Both the position numbers and the translations under genes were made by a program. DNA of 64,000 nucleotides from Gigaspora rosea (Eukaryota > Glomeromycota > Glomeromycetes > Diversisporales > Gigasporaceae), in assembly GCA_003550325.1 (NCBI GenBank), contig QKWP01000072.1:81934-145933 (forward strand), given 5' to 3'. Each line of letters begins with the position of its first letter. Position 1 is the stretch's first letter. Below, in pieces: positions 54,635 to 64,000 of the stretch. The notes under the pieces were generated by a model. It was not told where the DNA came from, made no database searches, and saw nothing but the letters and a program-made list of their open reading frames with translations.

Positions 54635-57600
54635 ATGACTACACTGGAAACACCAAGAGATCGTAAAAATCGTCTTGCTAGAGAATCTTATGCTCGCCGA
54701 AGATCGTTACTTACAGCCGAGCAACTTGAACATTGTTGTGCCCAGCAACGTGAAGCTTATAGACTTCGTACTGAAGCTAAATCAAGTCAACAAACTAAAC
54801 ATCGACGTAGAAATCAACGCGCAGCATATGTGTGTCATACTTAACAAGAACGTTCTTCTAATGCTGCCCATATGCAAAATATGATACTACTACTGTTGAA
54901 CGTCACAATCTGGGATCAATGGATGTAGAATGTTCACATTGTTGTGCACTGCACTGGATAGAAGAAAAGGTGGCTAGTAGTGTATTTACTCCAGTATTTA
55001 GTACCTGTTGTGCAAATGGAAAGGTACAATTACCAACTATCAATCAACCACCTGAGCCTTTACTTTTATTACTCACTGGGAGAGGATAGTAGATCCCATA
55101 ATTTTTGAAAAAACATTCGCAAGTATAATTCAGTATTGGCATTTACATCAATGGGTGCTAAGATTGATCAAAGTGTGGTTAGTACACGAGGTGTTTACTG
55201 TTTTCGAATTCATGGTGAGGTGTACCATCAGATAGGATCACTTTTACCTGATAATAACTTGATGCCTGCATTTTCACAAATTTATATTTATGATACTGAA
55301 GAACAACTAGCTTATAGGCAATGCCTAATACCTGATCTTGATTTGTCAATTCTTGAACAACTTCAATATATATTACACAATGTTAACCCTTATGTTCATA
55401 TCTTCTGACAAATTGCTTATTGTTTACATGAAAATTCTTTTCAAACTTTGAAATTTGTTATTATTAAGGCACACAATGAACATCAACATGTACCTCCCTC
55501 TGCATCAGAAATTGCTGTTCTTATGGTGGGGGATGGTCAAGAAGCTGAACCATCAAACCGAGATATTGTACTCTACAAGCAGAATGGTAGTTTGCAGCAA
55601 ATTTCGCAAACTCATCATTCTTATATTCCATTACATTATGTGTTACTTTTTCCATATGGTAATTCTGGATGGCATCCTTATATTCTTGCAAATAATACTA
55701 TTCATCATATAAACAATGACCAAAATATATTTGAGCTTGAAAATACTAATTCATGTTATATTACAATGATGCAGTACTATGCTTATCGTCTGCAAATTCG
55801 GCGGCAGAGTTCAATGGAATCATTTGCATTGCATAGAAGTGGATGTTTGTTTCAACAATATATTGTTGATGCATATGCTTGTATTGAACAAAATCATCTT
55901 AACTATTTTAAGCTTAATCAAAAACAAATTCGTGCTGATTTGTATAGTGGGCTACAAGATGCTCTTTCTATTCGTGATGAGTTGCCTTGATTCGGGTCCC
56001 AAGTTGGTCATCGAATTGTACTTCCATCCAGTTTTGTTGGTGGACCTCGCCATATGCAACAACTATATCAAGATGAAATGACCATTGTTGACAAATAGGC
56101 AAACCAGATTTGTTTATTACAATGACATATAATCCAAACTGGCCAGAAATTCAATTAGCTTTATTGTTAGAGCAAACTCCACAAGATCATCCAGACATTT
56201 GTGCTCACATATTTCGATTGAAATTGCGAGCCCTTCTTAAAGACATTCTTGATAAAGACATTTTTGGCAAATCCCTTGCATATATATATGTTATAGAATC
56301 ACAAAAACGTGGCCTTCTGTATGCACATATATTAATCATATTATTCTCTGATTGCAAACCACGTACACCAGAAAATTTTGATCGTATTGTGTCAGCTGAA
56401 ATTCCAGATCCTCATAATCTTCCACATGAATATGAGACTGTAATACAGTGTATGATGCATGGCCCATGTGGAATATACAATATGCATGCTCCTTGCATGC
56501 AAGATGGCAAATGCTCAAAGGGTTATCCAAAACCTTTTCAATCAGTAACTAATCAGAATGATGATGGTTATCCCATATATCAATGACATAGAAATAATCG
56601 TACAGTTAATGTCAAAGGTGTTAATCTTGATAATCGATGGGTTGTACCTCGCAATTTGTATCTTTGTAAAAAATTTAATTGCCATATTAATGTTGAAATT
56701 TGTTCCTCAATACATGCAGTCAAGTACTTATTTAAATATGTCTACAAAGGTCATGATTGTGCAACAATAGCTCTTGGTAATGATAATGTTGTAGATGAAA
56801 TCAAACAGTACATTGATACACGTTACGTATCTGCACATGAATCTGTCTGGCATATTATGTATTATAAAATGCATGATGAAGCTCCTGATGTTATACGCTT
56901 GGTTGTGCACCTTCCTGGTCAACATTTGGTTACTTTTTCTGATAATGAATCTTTAGAAGTTGTTGCTCAATGAGCAGAAAATGAAAAAACTACTTTAACA
57001 GCATGGTTTGAAATAAACTGTAATCAATATATTCATCAAATAACAAAGGATCTAACTTATGTACAATTTCTCCAAAAATTTGTTTTTGATAAAAGTACAA
57101 AAAAGTGGAGACAGCGCATTAGCGGTTACTCTATTGGTTGTATGTACTTTGTACATCCAGGTGCTAGTGAACGTTATTATTTACGCTTACTGCTTAATGT
57201 TGTATATAGTGCACGATCCTTTGAACATTTGCGTACTGTAAATAATACACTTTATACAACATTTAAAGATGTATGTCAAGCATTAGGTCTTTTACAAAAT
57301 GACTTAGAATGGGATCGTTGCCTTGAAGAAGCCTCAGAAATACAATTGGGATCCCACTATGATATTTATTTGCAACAATTTTAATAAATTGTTATCCAAT
57401 ACATCCTGAGCAACTTTGGGCTAAGTACAAACATAGTTTGAGTGATGATATATTGTATAAATTACGTCATACAATATGTAATCCAAACCTTCAATTAACA
57501 CAACAGGACATTGAAAACTATGCTTTGCAAATGTTGGATAATATTCTTATGCAACAAGGCAAAACATTGAAAGATTTTCCAAAAATGCCTATCCCTAATA

Positions 57601-58475
57601 TTGTACGTGATGTTTCTAATCGTTTACTGAATGATGAGCTAAATTATGATCAAGCTGCACTTTGTAATTTTCTTGAAGAAAATCTTCTACGTCTTAATGA
57701 AGACCAACAACGTATTTATAATAAAGTTATAGAAGCAATTAAACAGAATATTCCCATATGTATCTTTGTAGATGGGCCAGCTGGTTCTGGAAAAACTTTT
57801 CTTTATGAAATTCTATTGGCATTTATACGATCAAAAAATAAGGTTGCACTTGCTGTTGCTTCTTCTGGAATTGCTTCATTACTACTTGATGGTGGCAGAA
57901 CAGCACACTCTCGCTTCAAAATTCCTATTGAGTTAAATGAAGACTCTACTTGCAACATTTCTTTACGGATGAACTTGCTGATCTTCTAAAGCAAATTATT
58001 TTGATTATTTGGGATGAAGCACCTATGTTACACCATCATGGATTTGAAGCTGTTGATCGAACATTTCATGACATTATGCATACTGTTGACCCACAATTAG
58101 AGCATGTACCATTTGGTGAAAAGAGTAAAGTTTTTGGTGGTGATTTTAGGCAAATTCTTCCCATCATTCCAAAAGGTAGACGAGAAGATATTGTCAATGC
58201 TACACTACACTGATCTTATCTGTGGCCATATCTAAAAGTAAGAAAATTAAGCATTAATATGCGATTATATGGACAAGCTAATACATCAGTTCAATTAGAA
58301 TTTGCTAATTGGTTACTTCAAGTTGGTGAAGGTCTTATTCCTGAAATTCAGCCTAACAGTAATTTTATACAATTACCTTCTGACATTATTCTCAAGTCTA
58401 AATCATTTCAGAGCTTGATAAGATTTGTATATCCTGACTTGCAATCACATATTTATGATCCTACATACTTCACAG
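54635..58475 (+). mobile_element. Helitron copy 1, decayed, 3' part missing
   Basis: Rep-helicase remnants read on the plus strand through about eight frames. In order: basic head (RKNRLARESYARRRSLL), Cys finger (CSHCCALHW..FSTCCANGK), Helitron N-terminal domain, relaxase motif region (IESQKRGLLYAHILII), Tyr motif KYLFKYVYKGHD, then a Pif1-type helicase: GPAGSGKTFLYE (Walker A), IIWDEAP (Walker B), GGDFRQILPI. Stops and shifts fall throughout, for example after AAYVCHT and before RTAELADLL-equivalent sequence near 57960. The first His of the HUH motif is Tyr here. The copy stops at the N, at DPTYFT, lacking helicase motifs V-VI. Confidence 0.85.
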
Positions 58476-58476
58476 N
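58476..58476. other. Single-N contig join
   Basis: Joins Helitron copy 1, cut inside the helicase, to copy 2, cut inside the basic head (TTATAGACTTCGT). The two sides overlap in content by about 3.7 kb. Confidence 0.85.
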
Positions 58477-61400
58477 TTATAGACTTCGTATTGAAGCTAA
58501 ATCAAGTCAACAAACAGAACATCAACGTAGAAATCGACGCGCAGCATATGTGCATCATACTCAACAAGGACATTCTTCTAATGCTGCCCGTATGCAGACA
58601 TATGATACTACTACTGTTGAACGTCACCATCTGGGATTAATGGATATAGAATGTTCACATTGTTGTGCACTGCACTGGATAGAAGAAAAGGTGGCTGGTA
58701 GTATATTTACTCCAGTATTTAGTACCTGTTGTGCAAATGGAAAGGTACAATTACCAACTATCAACCAACCACCTGAGCGTTTACTTTCATTACTCACTAG
58801 AGAAGATAGTAGATCCCGTAATTTTCAAAAAAATATTTGCAAGTATAATTCAGTATTGGTATTCACATCAATGAGTGCTAAGATTGATCAAAGTGTAGTT
58901 GGTACACGAGGTGTCTACTGTTTTCGAATTCATAGTGAGGTGTACCATCAGATAGGATCACTTTTACCTGATAATAACTTGATGCCTGCATTTTTACAAA
59001 TTTATATTTATGATACTGAAGAACAACTAGCTTATAGGCAATGCCTAATACCTAATCTTGATTTGTCAATTCTTGAACAACTTCAATATATATACACAAT
59101 GTTAACCCTTATGTCCACATCTTCCGACAAATTGCGTATTGTTTACATGAAAATTCTTTTCAAACCTTGAAATTTGTTATTATTAAAGCACAATGAACAT
59201 CAATATGTACCTCCCTCTGCAGCTGTTTTCATGGTAGGGGATGGTCAAGAAGCTGAACCATCAAACAGAGATATTGTACTCTACAAGCAGAATGGTGTTT
59301 GCAGCGAATTTCGCAAACTCATTATTCTTATATTTCATTACATTATGTGTTACTTTTTCCATATGGTGATTCTGGATGGCATCTTTATATTCTTGCAAAT
59401 AATACTATTCATCATATAAATAATGACCAAAATATATTTGAGCATGAAAACACTAATCATGTTATATTACAATGATGCAGTACTATGCTTATCGTCTGCA
59501 AATTCGGCAGCAGATCATTGGAATCATTTGCATTGCACAGAAGTGGACGTTTGTTTCAACAATATATTGTTTTTGCATATGCTTGCATTGAACAGAATCA
59601 TCTTAACTATTTAAAGCTTAATCAAAAACAAATCCGTGCTGATTTGTATAGTGGGCTACAAGATGCTTTTTCTATTCGTGATAAGTTGCCTCAATTTGGG
59701 TCCCAAGTTGGTCATCGGATTGTACTTCCATCCAGTTTTGTTGGTGGACCTCGCCAAATGCAACAACTATATCAAGATGCAATAACCATTGTTGGACAAA
59801 TAGACAAACCAGATTTGTTTATTACAATGTCATATAATCCAAACTGGCCAGAAATTCAATCAGCTTTATTGTCAGAGCAAACTCCACAAGATCGTCCAGA
59901 CATTTGTGCTTGCATATTTCGATTGAAATTGCGAGCCCTTCTTAAAGACATTCTTGATAAAGGCATTTTTGGCAAATCTCTTGCATACATATATGTTATA
60001 GAATCACAAAAATGTGGCCTTCTGCATGCACATATATTAATCATATTATCCTCTGATTGCAAACCACGTATACCAGAAAATTTTGATCGTATCGTGTCAG
60101 CTGAAATTCCAGATCCTCATAATCTTCTACATGAATATAAGACTGTAATACAGTGTATGATGCATGGCCCAGGTGGAATATACAATATGCATGCTCCTTG
60201 CATACAAAATGGCAAATGCTCAAAGGGTTATTCAAAACCTTTTCAATTAGTAACTAATCAGAATGATGATGGTTATCCAATATATCAACAACATAGAAAT
60301 AATCGTACAGTTAATGTCAGAGGTGTTAATCTTGATAATCGATGGGTTGTACCTCACAATTTGTATCTTTGTAAAAAATTTAATTGCCATATTAATGTTG
60401 AAATTTGTTCCTCAAAATATGCAGTCAAGTACTTATTTAAATATGTCTACAAAGGTCATGATCGTGCGACAATAGCTCTTGGTAATAATAATGTTGTAGA
60501 TGAAATCAAATAGTACATTGATACACGTTATGTATCTGCACATGAATCTGTTTGGTGTATTATGCATTATAAAATGCATGATGAAGCTCCTGATGTTATA
60601 CGCTTGGTTGTGCACCTTCCTGGTCAACATTTGGTTACTTTTTCTGATAATGAATCTCTAGAAATTGTTGCTCAACGAGCACAAAATGAAAAAACTACTT
60701 TAACAGCATGGTTTGAAATAAACTGTAATATCAAATAACAAAGGATCTAACTTATGTACAATTTTTCCAAAGATTTGTTTTTGATAAAGGTACAAAAAAT
60801 GGAGATAGCGCATTAGTGGTTACTCTATTGGTCGTATGTACTTTGTACATCCAGGTGCTAGTGAACGTTATTATTTACGCTTACTGCTTAATGTTGTATT
60901 TGGTGCATGATTCTTTGAACATTTTGTATTGTAAATAATATACTCTATACAATATTTAAAGATGCATATCAAGCATTAGGTCTTTTACAAAATGACTTAG
61001 AATGGGATTGTTGCTTTGAAGAAGCCTCAGAAATACAATTGGGATCCCAACTACGATATTTATTTGCAACAATTTTAATAAATTGTTATCCAACACATCC
61101 TGAGCAACTTTGGAAAAAGTATAAACATAGCTTGAGTGATGATATATTGTATAAATTACGTCATACAACATGTAATCCAAATCTTCAATTAACACAACAG
61201 GATATTGAAAACTATGCTTTGCAAATGTTGGATAATATTCTCATGCAACAAGGCAAAACATTAAAAGATTTTCCAAAAATAGCTATTCCTAAAATCGTAC
61301 ATAATGTTTCTAATCGTTTACTGAATGATGAGCTAAATTATGATCAAGCTGCACTTTGTAATTTTCTTGAAGAAAATCTTTCACGTCTTAATGAAGATCA

Positions 61401-62811
61401 ACAACATATTTATAATGAAGTTATTGAAGCAATTGAACAGAATATTCCCATATGTATCTTTGTAGATGGACCAGCTGGTTCTGGAAAAACTTTTTTTTAT
61501 AAAATTCTATTGGCATTTATACGATCAAAAAATAAGGTTGCACTTGCTGTTGCTTCTTCTGGAATTGCTTTATTACTACTTAATGGTGGCAGAACAGCAC
61601 ACTCTCGCTTCAAAATTCCTATTGAGTTAAATGAAAACTCTACTTGCAACATTTCTTTACGGACTGAACTTGCTGATCTTCTAAAGCAAACTATTTTGAT
61701 TATTTGGGATGAAGCATCTATGTTACACCGTTATAGATTTGAAGCTGTTGATCGAACATTTCATGACATTATGCATACTGTTGACCCACGATTAGAGCAT
61801 GTACCATTTGGTGGAAAGAGTATAGTTTTTGGTAGTGATTTTAGTCAAATTCTTCCTATTATTCCAAAAGGTAGACGAGAAGATAGTGTTTATGCTACGC
61901 TGCACTGATCTTATCTGTGGCCACATCTAAAAGTAAGAAAATTAAGCATTAATATGCGATTATATGGACAAGCAAATACATCAGTTCAATTAGAATTTAC
62001 TAATTGGTTACTTCAAGTTGGTGAAGGTCTTATTCCTGAAATTCAGCCTAACAGTAATTTTATACAATTACCTTCTGACATTGTTCTCAAGTCAAAATCA
62101 TTTCAGAGCTTGATAAGATTTGTATATCCTGACTTGCAATCACATATTTATGATCCTACATACTTCACAGGAAGAGGTATTCTTGTACCACTTAATGATG
62201 ATGTTGATATGCTTAATACAAAAATTCTTGCTCAATATCCTGAAAGAGAAAAAGTTTATCTTAGTGCAGATACAATAGATAAAAATTCTGAAACATATAA
62301 TACTAATCAAGAAAGTTTATACTCTGCAGAATTTTTAAATTCATTAAAATTTAGTGGATGACCACCACATAAGTTAACACTTAAAATTGGTGCTCCTATA
62401 ATCTTATTATGTAATATTAATGTAGCTGATGGTCTATGCAATGGAACTCGCTTAGTTTGTAGAACACTTCAAGACCATGTTATTGAAGCTGAACCAATTG
62501 ATGGCATTTTAGCTGGTACACGTGTCTTCTTACCCCGTATTACTTTGTCCTCTAAAAATATGTCCATTCTATTTGTTCTTCAATGTAGGCAGTTTCCATG
62601 TCAACTTGCATTTGCTATGTCTATTAATAGATCTCAAGGGCAAACTATGAACCGTGTTGGACTATATCTTCAAACCCCTGTATTTTCTCATGGTCAATTG
62701 TATATTGCATGTTCAAGAGTAACTTCATGCCATAATTTACAAATATATTTGGGAACACCTGAAATTAATGGATGCACAAAAAATATCGTCTATCCTGAAA
62801 TGTTTCAATAA
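58477..62811 (+). mobile_element. Helitron copy 2, decayed, 5' end missing
   Basis: Same order as copy 1 and close to it in sequence. It begins at YRLRIEAKSSQQT and keeps the C-terminus. The HUH motif is intact (GLLHAHILII). Tyr motif KYLFKYVYKGHDRAT. Helicase: GPAGSGKTFFYK, IIWDEASML, GSDFSQILPI, then SINRSQGQTMNRVGLYL and YIACSRVTS at 62620-62730; the last codon is at 62811. About six frame changes or stops (for example at about 59170, 60513, 60520-61040, 61908, 62361). The longest intact piece is 59485-60513. Copies rolling-circle DNA in working relatives; this one is not functional. Confidence 0.87.
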
Positions 62812-63486
62812 ATGTATATATATACATATTAGTTAAAAATATTATATAGCTACAATTACCGTATTAAATTAAATAATGATAGTACTTATTTCTACTTTAC
62901 GCATAACCACTGAAAACTCTTATCTACCTTATTATATTTAGTTATTCTTATTTACAATTGTACTTGATTTTAATTTTTCATAACATCAAATTTACTAAAT
63001 TGTAATGTGTTATTAATATTTTAGTATTTTATCCTCTATTAAATTTATCATTTCCTTACGATATTCTTTATTTTCTTTTTACAATAAACAAAGTAAAAGC
63101 ATAATAATAAGAAAAAATTAAAATCAGAAATCTTAATTTCATAAAAAATTTACCTCTGTAGTTTATTTAAAAAACTTTTTGTATCAATTAAAATGATCAT
63201 ATAATTTATTACATAATTGAATGAATCGTAATTTTAAGCTTTTTTATTATAATTATAATCAAAAATACGTAATCATATAGTTCACGCAAAATATTTGTTA
63301 CTTGAATTTTTTAATTCCTATTTTTTGTTTTCTAATTCACCTCTATATAATACATAATTGATTGACATTATACTCTAAGATCTTATATTTTTTATTTATA
63401 TTTATGTCGATAAAGTATTGAGATGGTCATCATGCACATGAATGCATGCATGCGTACATGCGCATGGTCTAAGCAATTTTATACTC
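62812..63486. other. Helitron downstream region
   Basis: ATGTATATATATACAT at about 62812-62827 could be the terminal hairpin of the Helitron, but no clear CTRR end follows. The rest is AT-rich with no gene; GCATGCATGCGTACATGCGC lies at 63443-63462. Confidence 0.4.
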
Positions 63487-63549
63487 CATACAAAATTAGT
63501 TAAAATCCAAATATTATAAAATCTTTCTAACGTTTAATTAAGTAGGTTT
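63487..63549 (+). repeat. 63-bp direct repeat, copy 1
   Basis: CATACAAAATTAGTTAAAAT to TAAGTAGGTTT recurs at 63938-64000 with one difference; copy 2 runs into the window end. Confidence 0.85.
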
Positions 63550-63551
63550 TT

Positions 63552-63858
63552 TCGGAATTACAGAATATCAGTATGGTATGGGTAAGCTGAACGGTCTGGT
63601 ATTAGTGTAAAATACCAATTCTAAAAAACCAAACCTTAATAATATAAAACCAAAACAGTATAGTAAGATTTTAATATAGGTATTTTACACCCCTATAACA
63701 TACTGACTGATCTATTTTAATATTGTATGTAACAATAACACTGTAACAGAATTATATGGTAAAGAATAAGGGTATTTTACACCCCACTTGGTTATCTACA
63801 TAATCTTATCCTAAAATTTGTACCATACCGGTACTATATAGATCTTCTGTAATTCCCC
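63552..63858. mobile_element. Possible TIR element between the direct repeats
   Basis: GGAATTACAGAA at about 63555 faces TTCTGTAATTCC at about 63857. GGTATTTTACACCCC and TATGGTATGG motifs repeat in both directions inside. No clean target duplication. Confidence 0.4.
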
Positions 63859-63937
63859 ATACTATACGTATGGTATGGATGACCAGAATCATCATACCTA
63901 AGACAGGCACCATGCGCATTGTCTAAACTAATATGCC

Positions 63938-64000
63938 CATACAAAATTAGTTAAAATCCAAATATTATAAAATCTTTCTAACGTTTCATTAAGTAGGTTT
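63938..64000 (+). repeat. 63-bp direct repeat, copy 2
   Basis: Matches 63487-63549, and a GCGCAT(T/G)GTCTAA motif precedes both. The unit may continue beyond the window, so a larger tandem array is possible. Confidence 0.85.

Overview
The window is very AT-rich, intron-bearing eukaryotic DNA that is mostly transposon and repeat sequence. The few host genes point to an arbuscular mycorrhizal fungus of the Rhizophagus type (Glomeromycotina). The pointers are a Sel1-repeat plus protein kinase gene with short GT..AG introns, a coiled-coil membrane protein family, a RING-tailed repeated gene family, and Helitron, pogo, hAT and Ty3 elements. The species is inferred from recalled family resemblance, not from a search.

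Layout. 1-6409: a small TIR element, then copy A of a duplicated block holding a decayed FAD-linked sugar-lactone oxidase gene (minus strand). 6410-9925: no genes, but a GC-rich hAT element and mariner-type MITEs. 10004-19309: a nearly whole, young Ty3/gypsy element, read on the minus strand, inserted inside a small TIR element. 20125-20528: a foldback MITE. 21731-22894: a frameshifted gene for a Ser/Thr/Pro-rich coiled-coil membrane protein. 27463-38117: copy B of the duplicated block, carrying a pogo-type transposon with an open 582-aa transposase and an oxidase copy broken by a MITE with a 9-bp target duplication. 38571-45672: a 7.1-kb element with arms of about 1.5 kb as terminal inverted repeats, a decayed C2CH-finger/RING-like gene, and host-like coding fragments inside the arms. 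45950-48219: a degenerate minisatellite and a hAT element. 48249-51288: the one host gene that looks intact, which I assembled from four exons as a 544-aa Sel1-repeat protein kinase; its first intron is almost entirely a minisatellite. 52050-52735: an A-rich, strand-asymmetric tract. 54635-62811: two decayed Helitron copies head to tail. 63487-64000: direct and inverted repeats.

Assembly. The four single N bases (6410, 30731, 36458, 58476) are each flanked on both sides by copies of the same sequence. They look like joins between contigs with overlapping or paralogous ends, so some duplications here may be artificial.

Best leads: the long-TIR element with its own gene family and captured fragments; the Sel1-kinase gene with donor-like motifs repeated through its intron; the three reciprocal empty sites in the duplicated block; and the Ty3 element with a second zinc-knuckle array, an extra 3' ORF and a decamer array in its LTR.
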